From Lysinibacillus fusiformis (GTDB taxonomy: Bacteria > Bacillota > Bacilli > Bacillales_A > Planococcaceae), in contig NZ_PYWL01000014.1 in NCBI RefSeq assembly GCF_003049525.1, positions 1-64,000 on the forward strand: a stretch of 64,000 bases of DNA, given 5' to 3'. Positions within the stretch are counted from its first letter, which is position 1, and each line of letters opens with the position of its first letter. The translations under genes and the position numbers were made by a program. Under the pieces are notes generated by a model. It ran no database searches and had not been told where the DNA came from. It saw only the letters and a program-made list of their open reading frames with translations. Below, piece after piece: positions 23,852 through 32,917 of the stretch.

Positions 23852-26800
23852 TTGACAGGTCAACTAGTTCAGTACGGACAACACCGCCAGCGTAGAAGCT
23901 TTGCGCGTATTAAAGAGGTGCTTGAGCTTCCAAATCTGATTGAGATTCAAACGGCGTCTTACGAGTGGTTCCTTGAAGAAGGTTTACGTGAAATGTTCCG
24001 TGACATTTCGCCGATCGAGGACTTTACAGGTAATCTTTCATTAGAATTCATCGATTATTCATTAGGTGATCCTAAATATGATGTTGATGAGTGTAAAGAG
24101 CGAGATGTTACTTACGCAGCTCCATTACGCGTGAAAGTACGTCTTTACAACAAAGAAACAGACGAAGTGAAAGAACAAGATGTCTTTATGGGTGACTTCC
24201 CATTAATGACTGAAACAGGTACGTTCATTATCAATGGTGCTGAACGTGTTATCGTTTCACAATTAGTTCGTTCACCAAGTGTGTATTTCCATGATAAAAC
24301 GGATAAGAACGGTAAAAAAGGTTTTGGAGCTACAGTGATTCCAAACCGTGGTGCATGGTTAGAGTATGAAACGGATGCAAAAGATGTAGTTTATGTACGT
24401 ATCGATCGTACTCGTAAGTTACCAGTAACTGTATTACTTCGTGCATTAGGTTTTGGCTCAGACCAAGAAATTATCGATATTATCGGTGATAACGAGTATT
24501 TACGTAATACGTTAGAAAAAGATAACTCTGAAAGTACTGAAAAAGCACTTTTAGAAATCTACGAGCGTTTACGTCCAGGTGAGCCACCAACAGTTGAAAG
24601 TGCGAAAAGTTTATTATACTCTCGTTTCTTCGACGCAAAACGCTATGATTTAGCGAATGTTGGACGCTACAAAATGAATAAAAAGCTTCATATTAAAAAT
24701 CGTTTATTCAACCAAACGATTGCTGAAACGCTTGTAGATCCAGAAACAGGCGAAATTTTAGTAGAGAAAGGTACAGTGCTTGATCGCCGTACTTTAGATA
24801 AAATCCTACCTTACCTAGAAGATTCTTCGAAAGGTATTGGTTTCCGTACTTTATCACAAGTTGGTGGAGTACTTGAGGATGATGTAACAATCCAATCTAT
24901 TAAAATTTATGCACCCAAAGATGAAGCACAAAAAGAAATTAATATCATTAGTAATGCCTATATCGATGAAGAAGTGAAGAATATTACACCTGCTGACGTA
25001 CTGTCTTCAGTAAGCTATTTCTTCAACCTGCTTTATCAAGTAGGAGCAACAGATGATATTGACCATTTAGGTAACCGTCGTCTACGTTCTGTAGGTGAGT
25101 TACTGCAAAACCAATTCCGTATCGGTTTGTCTCGTATGGAACGTGTAGTACGTGAGCGTATGTCTATTAACGACACAGCGGCTATCGTACCACAACAATT
25201 AATTAATATCCGTCCAGTAATTGCGTCAATTAAAGAGTTCTTCGGAAGCTCTCAATTATCACAATTCATGGACCAAACAAACCCATTAGCAGAATTAACG
25301 CATAAGCGTCGATTATCTGCATTAGGGCCTGGTGGTTTAACACGTGAGCGTGCTGGTTTCGAAGTACGTGACGTTCACTACTCTCACTATGGTCGTATGT
25401 GTCCAATCGAGACACCAGAGGGTCCAAACATTGGTTTAATCAACTCATTATCTTCTTTCGCTAAAGTAAATAAATTTGGTTTCATCGAAACGCCTTACCG
25501 TCGTATTGATCACGAAACAGGTCAAGTAACGGAACAAATTGATTACCTAACAGCTGATGAAGAAGATAACTACTACGTAGCACAAGCAAACTCACTATTA
25601 AATCCAGATGGCAGTTTTGCAAAGGACGAAGTAGTAGGTCGTTTCCGTGGTGATAACACAGTATTCAATAAAGCTCAAATGGACTACATGGACGTATCTC
25701 CTAAACAAGTAGTTTCTGCAGCGACTGCGTGTATCCCATTCTTAGAAAACGATGACTCTAACCGTGCACTTATGGGTGCAAACATGCAACGTCAAGCAGT
25801 TCCACTTCTTAACCCAGAAGCACCATTCGTTGGTACAGGTATGGAACATGTGGATGCACGTGATTCTGGTGCAGCTGTAGTAGCGAAGTATGATGGTATT
25901 GTTGAGCACGTTGAGGCTCGCTCTATCCATGTTCGCCGCATTGAAGTTGTAGATGGCAAAGAGGTTAAAGGCGATTTAACAAAATATAAATTACAAAAAT
26001 TCATTCGTTCAAACCAAGGTACTTCATATAACCAACGTCCACTTGTAAAAGTTGGCGAACGCGTGAAGCCTCGCGATATTTTAGCAGATGGTCCATCAAT
26101 GGAAAAAGGCGAATTAGCTCTTGGACGTAACGTACTTGTTGCATTCATGACTTGGAACGGCTTTAACTATGAGGATGCTGTTATTATGAGTGAGCGCCTT
26201 GTAAAAGATGATGTTTATACATCTGTTCATATTGAAGAATATGAGTCAGAGTCTCGTGATACAAAGCTTGGACCTGAAGAAATCACTCGTGATATTCCAA
26301 ATGTCGGTGAAGATGCACTTCGTAACCTAGACGAACGTGGTATTATCCGTATCGGTGCGGAAGTACGCGATGGTGATATTCTTGTAGGGAAAGTAACGCC
26401 TAAAGGAGTTACAGAATTAACGGCTGAAGAGCGTTTATTACATGCTATTTTCGGTGAAAAGGCTCGTGAGGTTCGTGATACATCATTACGTGTACCACAC
26501 GGTGCTGGCGGTATCATTCTGGATGTTAAAGTATTTAACCGCGAAGATGGCGATGAATTACCACCAGGTGTTAACCAATTAGTTCGTGCTTATATTGTTC
26601 AAAAACGTAAAATTCGCGTTGGGGACAAAATGGCCGGACGTCACGGTAACAAAGGGGTTATCTCTCGTATCTTGCCAGAAGAAGATATGCCATTCATGCC
26701 AGATGGCACGCCTGTAGATATCATGTTAAATCCACTTGGTGTACCTTCTCGTATGAATATCGGACAAGTTTTAGAATTACACTTAGGTATGGCTTCTCGC

Positions 26801-27418
26801 TATCTAGGCGTCCACATGGCAACACCAGTATTTGATGGTGCAAATGAAGAAGACGTTTGGGAAACGATGGAAGAAGCAGGGATGAACCGTGATGGTAAAA
26901 CAATCCTGTATGATGGCCGTTCTGGTGAACCATTTGATAACCGTGTATCTGTTGGGATCATGTATATGATCAAACTTGCTCACATGGTTGACGATAAACT
27001 TCACGCGCGTTCAACAGGTCCTTACTCACTTGTTACGCAGCAACCACTTGGTGGTAAAGCGCAATTTGGTGGACAACGTTTTGGTGAGATGGAAGTATGG
27101 GCACTTGAAGCATACGGTGCCGCTTATACCCTTCAAGAAATCTTAACAGTTAAATCCGATGACGTTGTTGGTCGTGTAAAAACATATGAAGCCATCGTTA
27201 AGGGTGAAAGTGTACCAGAGCCAGGCGTTCCTGAGTCATTCAAAGTATTGATTAAAGAACTTCAATCTCTTGGTATGGACGTTAAGATGCTAACAGTTAA
27301 TGATGAAGAAGTAGAGCTTCGTGATTTAGACGAGGAAGAAGATCTTCAACCAGCTGATGCACTTAACATCGCACCACAGCCAGATACTCAAGAAGAGCCA
27401 GTAGAGTCTTTTGAATAA
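23852..27418 (+). CDS. rpoB: RNA polymerase subunit beta
   Basis: An 1188-residue subunit. TTG 23852 gives MTGQLVQYG as in B. subtilis, with GAGGGG nine bases upstream; the GTG at 23843 overlaps that site. The rifampicin region reads SSQLSQFMDQTNPLAELTHK with RRLSALGPGG next, i.e. the sensitive form. GDKMAGRHGNKGV and the C-terminal RFGEMEVWALEAYGAAYTLQE are intact. The acidic tail is typical of Bacillales. A strong terminator-like hairpin follows before rpoC. Confidence 0.97.
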   Translation: MTGQLVQYGQHRQRRSFARIKEVLELPNLIEIQTASYEWFLEEGLREMFRDISPIEDFTGNLSLEFIDYSLGDPKYDVDECKERDVTYAAPLRVKVRLYNKETDEVKEQDVFMGDFPLMTETGTFIINGAERVIVSQLVRSPSVYFHDKTDKNGKKGFGATVIPNRGAWLEYETDAKDVVYVRIDRTRKLPVTVLLRALGFGSDQEIIDIIGDNEYLRNTLEKDNSESTEKALLEIYERLRPGEPPTVESAKSLLYSRFFDAKRYDLANVGRYKMNKKLHIKNRLFNQTIAETLVDPETGEILVEKGTVLDRRTLDKILPYLEDSSKGIGFRTLSQVGGVLEDDVTIQSIKIYAPKDEAQKEINIISNAYIDEEVKNITPADVLSSVSYFFNLLYQVGATDDIDHLGNRRLRSVGELLQNQFRIGLSRMERVVRERMSINDTAAIVPQQLINIRPVIASIKEFFGSSQLSQFMDQTNPLAELTHKRRLSALGPGGLTRERAGFEVRDVHYSHYGRMCPIETPEGPNIGLINSLSSFAKVNKFGFIETPYRRIDHETGQVTEQIDYLTADEEDNYYVAQANSLLNPDGSFAKDEVVGRFRGDNTVFNKAQMDYMDVSPKQVVSAATACIPFLENDDSNRALMGANMQRQAVPLLNPEAPFVGTGMEHVDARDSGAAVVAKYDGIVEHVEARSIHVRRIEVVDGKEVKGDLTKYKLQKFIRSNQGTSYNQRPLVKVGERVKPRDILADGPSMEKGELALGRNVLVAFMTWNGFNYEDAVIMSERLVKDDVYTSVHIEEYESESRDTKLGPEEITRDIPNVGEDALRNLDERGIIRIGAEVRDGDILVGKVTPKGVTELTAEERLLHAIFGEKAREVRDTSLRVPHGAGGIILDVKVFNREDGDELPPGVNQLVRAYIVQKRKIRVGDKMAGRHGNKGVISRILPEEDMPFMPDGTPVDIMLNPLGVPSRMNIGQVLELHLGMASRYLGVHMATPVFDGANEEDVWETMEEAGMNRDGKTILYDGRSGEPFDNRVSVGIMYMIKLAHMVDDKLHARSTGPYSLVTQQPLGGKAQFGGQRFGEMEVWALEAYGAAYTLQEILTVKSDDVVGRVKTYEAIVKGESVPEPGVPESFKVLIKELQSLGMDVKMLTVNDEEVELRDLDEEEDLQPADALNIAPQPDTQEEPVESFE

Positions 27419-27468
27419 TGGAAACCAACATTCACAATTGTGAATAAGGTCAAACTTATTTTTCAAAT

Positions 27469-27509
27469 TAGCCGGGCAGGATTTAACGCCCTGCCTGGCT
27501 TTTTCTTTT
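27469..27509 (+). terminator. Strong terminator-like hairpin between rpoB and rpoC
   Basis: AGCCGGGCAGG (27470-27480) pairs with CCTGCCTGGCT (27490-27500) with one G-T pair, followed by TTTTTCTTTT. It has the full form of an intrinsic terminator, although rpoB and rpoC products are needed in equal amounts. Confidence 0.75.
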
Positions 27510-27620
27510 AATAAATCATTCTATTTCTAATCCTTTGTCAAAGAGGAAATTCTTTGCAAACGATTATCGAGCTGCGTAAAGAGTCTTTATAAAGACCTAT
27601 ACTAGAGGGAGGTAGGCTCC

Positions 27621-30600
27621 TTGATAGACGTTAATGAATTTGAATATATGAAAATTGGTTTAGCATCCCCTGACAAGATTCGCTCTTGGTCATATGGTGA
27701 GGTTAAAAAACCTGAAACAATTAACTACCGTACGTTAAAACCAGAAAAAGATGGTTTATTCTGTGAGCGTATTTTTGGGCCAACTAAGGATTGGGAATGT
27801 CATTGTGGTAAATATAAACGTGTTCGCTATAAAGGTGTAGTTTGTGACCGCTGTGGTGTTGAAGTAACGCGTGCTAAAGTTCGTCGTGAACGTATGGGTC
27901 ATATCGAATTAGCTGCACCAGTTTCTCATATCTGGTACTTCAAAGGTATTCCTAGCCGTATGGGTCTAATTTTAGATATGTCACCGCGTGCACTTGAAGA
28001 AGTTATTTATTTTGCTTCATACGTTGTGATTGAGGCTGGTGCGACGAATTTAGAAAGCAAACAGTTACTTTCAGAAAAAGAGTACCGTGCATACCGCGAA
28101 AAATTCGGAAATACATTCGAAGCTGCAATGGGTGCAGAAGCAATTAAAAAATTATTAGGCAAAATTGACCTAGAGGATGAGACGCATTCTTTAAAAGAAG
28201 AGTTAAAATCTGCACAAGGTCAAAGACGTACTCGTGCTATCAAACGTTTAGAGGTTGTTGAATCATTCCGTAACTCAGGTAACTCACCTGAATGGATGAT
28301 TTTAGATGTACTTCCTGTAATTCCACCTGAGCTTCGTCCAATGGTGCAATTAGATGGTGGACGTTTTGCAACTTCAGATTTAAACGATTTATACCGTCGT
28401 GTTATCAACCGTAATAACCGTTTAAAACGTTTATTAGATTTAGGTGCTCCAAGCATCATCGTACAAAACGAAAAACGTATGTTACAAGAAGCTGTTGACG
28501 CGTTAATTGATAATGGTCGTCGCGGACGTCCTGTAACAGGTCCTGGTAACCGTCCACTAAAATCACTTTCACATATGTTGAAAGGTAAACAAGGTCGTTT
28601 CCGTCAAAATCTACTTGGTAAGCGTGTTGACTATTCTGGTCGTTCCGTTATCGTAGTAGGTCCAAACTTAAAAATGTACCAATGTGGTCTACCTAAAGAA
28701 ATGGCTATTGAATTATTCAAGCCGTTCGTTATGAAGGAACTAGTAGAACGTGGTCTTGCTCATAACATTAAATCTGCTAAGCGAAAAATCGAACGTTTAA
28801 ACAACGACGTTTGGGATGTATTAGAAGATGTTATCCGTGAGCATCCAGTATTACTTAACCGTGCACCAACGCTACACCGTCTTGGTATTCAAGCATTTGA
28901 ACCAACACTAGTAGAAGGTCGTGCTATTCGTCTTCACCCATTAGTATGTACAGCATATAACGCTGACTTCGATGGTGACCAAATGGCGGTTCACGTACCA
29001 TTGTCTGCTGAAGCTCAAGCTGAGGCTCGTCTTCTAATGCTTGCTGCGCAAAACATCCTGAATCCAAAAGACGGTAAACCAGTAGTAACACCTTCGCAAG
29101 ATATGGTATTAGGAAACTACTACTTAACGCTTGAACGTGAAAATGCACGTGGAGAAGGTACTATTTTCTACGGTCCAAACGAAGTTTTAATCGCATATGA
29201 TACAGGTCATGTGCATTTGCATACACGTATTGCTATTAAAGCTAGTTCGTTAAATAACCCAACATTCACAGAGGAACAAAATAATATGTTCCTATTAACG
29301 ACTGTCGGTAAAGTAATCTTTAACGAAATCTTGCCTGAATCATTCCCTTATATCAATGAGCCGACTGATTTTAACTTAGAGCAAGTGACACCAGAAAAAT
29401 ACTTTGCGAAATTAACAATTGACGAAGACACACTAAAAGAGCTTGAATCAGATAGTGCTTATAATAGCCTTGATGAAAAAGGGAAAATTGACGCACAACG
29501 TACAGCTGTATTGCGCAAGCATTTTGAATCTGTACCAGTTGTAAATCCATTCCGTAAAAAGTTCTTAGGAAATATCATTGCTGAAGTATTTAAACGTTTC
29601 CACATTACTGAAACATCTAAAATGCTTGACCGCATGAAAAACCTTGGATTCAAGTATTCAACACGTGCTGGTATTACTGTAGGTGTATCTGATATCGTCG
29701 TATTACCTGATAAAGGTGAAATTTTAGCAGTAGCTCAAGAAAAAGTAGATAAAGTTCAAGCGCAATTCCGCCGTGGTTTCATCACAGAGGATGAGCGTTA
29801 TGACCGTGTTATCTCAAGCTGGAGTGCTGCCAAAGATGAAATCCAAGCGAAACTGATGAAGTCTCTTGAGAAAACAAACCCAATCTTCATGATGTCTGAC
29901 TCAGGTGCCCGTGGTAACGCGTCTAACTTTACACAGTTAGCAGGTATGCGTGGTCTGATGGCCAACCCGGCTGGTCGTATCATCGAACTACCAATTAAAT
30001 CTTCATTCCGTGAAGGTTTAACAGTATTAGAGTACTTCATCTCAACTCACGGTGCTCGTAAAGGTCTTGCCGATACAGCCCTAAAAACTGCCGATTCTGG
30101 TTACTTAACACGTCGTCTTGTTGACGTTGCACAGGATGTAATTGTGCGCGAAGATGACTGTGGTACTGACCGTGGTTTAACAATTGGTGCATTAATGGAA
30201 GGCACAGAGCTAATCGAGGCTCTAGATGAGCGTATTGTTGGTCGTCATACGAAGAAAACAATCTTACACCCTGAAACTGGTGAAGTGATTTTAAACAAAG
30301 ATGGTTTAATCGATCAAGATGTGGCTCGAGCAATTATCGAAGCTGGTATTGAAGAAGTGACTATCCGTTCAGCATTTACATGTAATACAAAACATGGCGT
30401 ATGTAAAAAATGTTACGGCATGAACTTAGCAACAGGTGAAAAGGTTGAGGTAGGAGAGGCAGTTGGTATTATTGCTGCTCAATCAATCGGTGAACCGGGT
30501 ACACAGTTAACAATGCGTACATTCCATACAGGTGGGGTTGCCGGGGACGATATTACACAAGGTCTTCCACGTATCCAAGAGATCTTTGAAGCACGTAATC

Positions 30601-31304
30601 CAAAAGGTCAATCTGTTATTTCAGAGATCGCAGGTACTGTTTCAGATATCACAGAAATCCGTGAGGGCTTAAAAGAAATCACTGTTCAAGGTGACGTAGA
30701 AACTCGTAAGTATCAAGCGCCTTATAATGCACGTCTAAAAGTTATCGAAGGTGATAATGTAGAGCGTGGTCAGGTTCTAACAGAGGGTTCTATCGATCCA
30801 AAACAATTGTTAAAAGTCAAAGACGTTTCAACTGTTCAAGAATATTTATTAAAAGAAGTTCAAAAAGTATACCGTATGCAAGGGGTAGAAATTGGAGATA
30901 AACATATCGAAGTAATGGTTCGCCAAATGCTTCGTAAAGTACGTGTAATTGAAGCTGGAGATACAGATTTATTACCAGGTTCATTACTAGATATCCACCA
31001 ATTTGCAGAGGCTAACGCAGATGCTGTTATGAATGGCAAAAACCCAGCTACTTGTCGTCCTGTAATCCTAGGTATTACAAAAGCTTCTCTTGAAACAGAA
31101 TCATTCTTATCTGCAGCATCGTTCCAAGAAACAACACGTGTGTTAACAGATGCAGCAATTAAGGGTAAACGTGACGAGCTTCTTGGATTAAAAGAGAACG
31201 TAATTATCGGTAAACTTGTTCCTGCAGGTACTGGTATGCAACGTTACCGTCAAATCCGCATCGAAAAAGATGAGCTTGACACAGAAGTCGTTTCTGCTGA
31301 ATAA
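27621..31304 (+). CDS. rpoC: RNA polymerase subunit beta prime
   Basis: A 1227-residue subunit. It has N-terminal zinc ribbon Cys (CHCGKYKRVRYKGVVCDRC), the catalytic Mg loop NADFDGDQMAVH, the bridge-helix/trigger-loop region (GIIAAQSIGEPGTQLTMRTF) and the second zinc site CNTKHGVCKKC. TTG 27621 follows GGGAGG and gives (M)IDVNEFEYMKIGLASP, as in B. subtilis. Compared with B. subtilis as I recall it, a short stretch near residues 590-640 is longer. A terminator closes the gene. Confidence 0.97.
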   Translation: MIDVNEFEYMKIGLASPDKIRSWSYGEVKKPETINYRTLKPEKDGLFCERIFGPTKDWECHCGKYKRVRYKGVVCDRCGVEVTRAKVRRERMGHIELAAPVSHIWYFKGIPSRMGLILDMSPRALEEVIYFASYVVIEAGATNLESKQLLSEKEYRAYREKFGNTFEAAMGAEAIKKLLGKIDLEDETHSLKEELKSAQGQRRTRAIKRLEVVESFRNSGNSPEWMILDVLPVIPPELRPMVQLDGGRFATSDLNDLYRRVINRNNRLKRLLDLGAPSIIVQNEKRMLQEAVDALIDNGRRGRPVTGPGNRPLKSLSHMLKGKQGRFRQNLLGKRVDYSGRSVIVVGPNLKMYQCGLPKEMAIELFKPFVMKELVERGLAHNIKSAKRKIERLNNDVWDVLEDVIREHPVLLNRAPTLHRLGIQAFEPTLVEGRAIRLHPLVCTAYNADFDGDQMAVHVPLSAEAQAEARLLMLAAQNILNPKDGKPVVTPSQDMVLGNYYLTLERENARGEGTIFYGPNEVLIAYDTGHVHLHTRIAIKASSLNNPTFTEEQNNMFLLTTVGKVIFNEILPESFPYINEPTDFNLEQVTPEKYFAKLTIDEDTLKELESDSAYNSLDEKGKIDAQRTAVLRKHFESVPVVNPFRKKFLGNIIAEVFKRFHITETSKMLDRMKNLGFKYSTRAGITVGVSDIVVLPDKGEILAVAQEKVDKVQAQFRRGFITEDERYDRVISSWSAAKDEIQAKLMKSLEKTNPIFMMSDSGARGNASNFTQLAGMRGLMANPAGRIIELPIKSSFREGLTVLEYFISTHGARKGLADTALKTADSGYLTRRLVDVAQDVIVREDDCGTDRGLTIGALMEGTELIEALDERIVGRHTKKTILHPETGEVILNKDGLIDQDVARAIIEAGIEEVTIRSAFTCNTKHGVCKKCYGMNLATGEKVEVGEAVGIIAAQSIGEPGTQLTMRTFHTGGVAGDDITQGLPRIQEIFEARNPKGQSVISEIAGTVSDITEIREGLKEITVQGDVETRKYQAPYNARLKVIEGDNVERGQVLTEGSIDPKQLLKVKDVSTVQEYLLKEVQKVYRMQGVEIGDKHIEVMVRQMLRKVRVIEAGDTDLLPGSLLDIHQFAEANADAVMNGKNPATCRPVILGITKASLETESFLSAASFQETTRVLTDAAIKGKRDELLGLKENVIIGKLVPAGTGMQRYRQIRIEKDELDTEVVSAE

Positions 31305-31319
31305 ACATTAAAAATAGTG

Positions 31320-31357
31320 CCGAAGAGATGGAATTACGCCATCTCTTCGGACTTTTT
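31320..31357 (+). terminator. Intrinsic terminator after rpoC
   Basis: A perfect 12-bp stem (31320-31331 with 31339-31350), then ACTTTTT. Confidence 0.85.
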
Positions 31358-31368
31358 AAAGATATTAG

Positions 31369-31397
31369 TTGACAGTATAAAATGGTAATGATAATAT
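31369..31397 (+). promoter_or_regulatory. Promoter upstream of the L7Ae-like gene and rpsL
   Basis: A perfect TTGACA (31369-31374), a 17-base spacer and TAATAT (31392-31397), directly after the rpoC terminator. Confidence 0.75.
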
Positions 31398-31442
31398 ATT
31401 GAAGGTTGATAGTTAACTGTCTATACTTCGGAGGATATGAAA

Positions 31443-31691
31443 ATGTCTTATGATAAAGTAAGGACTAGTCAAACAATCATAGGTACAAAGCAAGCAGTAA
31501 AAGCAATGCGAGCCGGTTCAGTGAAAGAACTCCTTGTGGCACTTGACGCAGACAATTGGGTAACCGATTTGGCCATATCTTTCGCGAGAGAAATCGGTAT
31601 ACCAGTTATTCTTGTTGAGTCCAAAAAGGAACTGGGCAAGGCCTGTGGAATCCACGTTGGAGCTGCGGTAGTTGCAATTACTGGAGAGTAG
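31443..31691 (+). CDS. L7Ae-family ribosomal/K-turn-binding protein (YbxF type)
   Basis: An 82-residue protein, ortholog of B. subtilis YbxF (also called RplGB), a K-turn RNA-binding protein that associates with ribosomes. MSYDKVRTSQTIIGTKQAVKA and the C-terminal GKACGIHVGAAVVAI match the family. The ATG at 31443 is eight bases after GGAGG; ATG 31437 is only two bases away and rejected. It is the first gene of the str cluster transcript. Confidence 0.9.
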   Translation: MSYDKVRTSQTIIGTKQAVKAMRAGSVKELLVALDADNWVTDLAISFAREIGIPVILVESKKELGKACGIHVGAAVVAITGE

Positions 31692-31789
31692 TTTTTGTGT
31701 ATTAAACACAAAGACTTTGTTTTTACCCAAAAAATGAACCACCTGGATGTGTGGTATTAACAAGGAATAAATGAAGGGAGGAAAAATCG

Positions 31790-32209
31790 ATGCCTACAAT
31801 TAACCAATTAGTACGTAAGCCTCGTCAATCTAAAAGCACGAAATCAAAATCACCAGCGTTAAACAAAGGATATAACTCATTTAAAAAATCTTTAACTGAT
31901 GTTAAATCTCCTCAAAAACGTGGTGTTTGTACTCGTGTTGGTACAATGACACCTCGTAAACCAAACTCAGCGTTACGTAAATACGCTCGTGTACGTTTAA
32001 CTAACCAAATTGAGGTTACAGCTTATATCCCAGGTGAAGGCCACAACTTACAAGAGCACAGTGTTGTTCTTATCCGTGGCGGACGCGTAAAAGACTTAGC
32101 GGGTGTTCGTTACCATATCGTACGTGGAGCTCTTGATACAGCTGGTGTAAACGGTCGTTTACAATCACGTTCTAAATACGGAACAAAACGCCCTAAAGAA
32201 AAAAAATAA
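31790..32209 (+). CDS. rpsL: 30S ribosomal protein S12 with Arg at position 56
   Basis: A 139-residue decoding-centre protein. PTINQLVRKPRQS, SPQKRGVCTRVGTMTP and the EGHNLQEHSVVLIRGGRVKDL loop are conserved. In the 16S-contacting loop the sequence reads TPRKPNSALRK, where B. subtilis and E. coli have TPKKPNSALRK; the codon at 31955-31957 is CGT. This is Lys56 of B. subtilis (Lys43 of E. coli), where Lys to Arg gives streptomycin resistance without large fitness loss. The first part of the protein is otherwise ordinary. Resistance is a prediction. Confidence 0.96.
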   Translation: MPTINQLVRKPRQSKSTKSKSPALNKGYNSFKKSLTDVKSPQKRGVCTRVGTMTPRKPNSALRKYARVRLTNQIEVTAYIPGEGHNLQEHSVVLIRGGRVKDLAGVRYHIVRGALDTAGVNGRLQSRSKYGTKRPKEKK

Positions 32210-32258
32210 TTTAACGTTCAATAACGTTATTTAAAACTGAGCCTTATACTAATTGTCA

Positions 32259-32293
32259 CAAATATCGAATCTTGCTAGCAGATTTGATATTTG
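32259..32293 (+). promoter_or_regulatory. 14-bp hairpin between rpsL and rpsG
   Basis: CAAATATCGAATCT (32259-32272) pairs with AGATTTGATATTTG (32280-32293) with one G-T pair and a 7-base loop. There is no T-run, so it is not a classical terminator. It could be a binding site for S7, which autoregulates the str operon from the rpsL-rpsG gap in E. coli, or an mRNA-processing site; both are inference. Confidence 0.45.
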
Positions 32294-32294
32294 A

Positions 32295-32324
32295 TTGACG
32301 AATATAAAAAGGCTAACTTATAAA
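32295..32324 (+). promoter_or_regulatory. Possible internal promoter for rpsG-fusA-tuf
   Basis: TTGACG (32295-32300), an 18-base spacer and TATAAA (32319-32324), directly after the hairpin and 33 bases before rpsG. Confidence 0.5.
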
Positions 32325-32357
32325 ATAATCGATATTTATTCGAAAGGAGGAAAACAC

Positions 32358-32828
32358 ATGCCTCGTAAAGGTCCTGTTTCCAAACGTGACGTGTTACCAG
32401 ATCCAATTTATAGTTCAAAACTAGTAACTCGTTTAATCAATAAAATGATGGTTGATGGTAAAAGAGGTACTTCTCAAAAGATTTTATACGGTGCGTTCGA
32501 AATTGTTAAAGAACGTTCTGGTGAAAATCCAATTGAAGTATTCGAAGCTGCTCTAAATAACGTAATGCCAGTTCTTGAAGTACGCGCTCGCCGTGTTGGT
32601 GGTTCTAACTACCAAGTACCGGTTGAAGTTCGTCCAGAACGTCGTACAACTTTAGGTCTTCGTTACCTAGTTAACTATGCTCGTCTTCGTGGTGAAAAAA
32701 CTATGGAAGAGCGTTTAGCTAACGAAATTCTTGATGCTTCTAACAACACTGGTGCATCAGTTAAGAAACGTGAAGATATGCACAAAATGGCAGAAGCGAA
32801 CAAAGCATTCGCTCACTACCGCTGGTAA
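32358..32828 (+). CDS. rpsG: 30S ribosomal protein S7
   Basis: A 156-residue protein that nucleates the 30S head. MPRKGPVSKRDVLPDPIYSS, NKMMVDGKRG, RRVGGSNYQVPVEVRPERR and the C-terminal AEANKAFAHYRW are canonical. ATG 32358 follows AAAGGAGG; the longer ORF upstream is rejected on homology. Confidence 0.96.
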   Translation: MPRKGPVSKRDVLPDPIYSSKLVTRLINKMMVDGKRGTSQKILYGAFEIVKERSGENPIEVFEAALNNVMPVLEVRARRVGGSNYQVPVEVRPERRTTLGLRYLVNYARLRGEKTMEERLANEILDASNNTGASVKKREDMHKMAEANKAFAHYRW

Positions 32829-32917
32829 TATAACCTATGTGTTAACGGATTGGTTAGCACAAGGTCTCTTATACAGTCTTTATCGTCTTTACCCCAATAT
32901 GGAAGGAGAAATTTCCT

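Noticed and set aside
24981..25321. Rifampicin-resistance change in rpoB
   Set aside because: The region SSQLSQFMDQTNPLAELTHKRRLSAL shows the sensitive residues at the classical positions.
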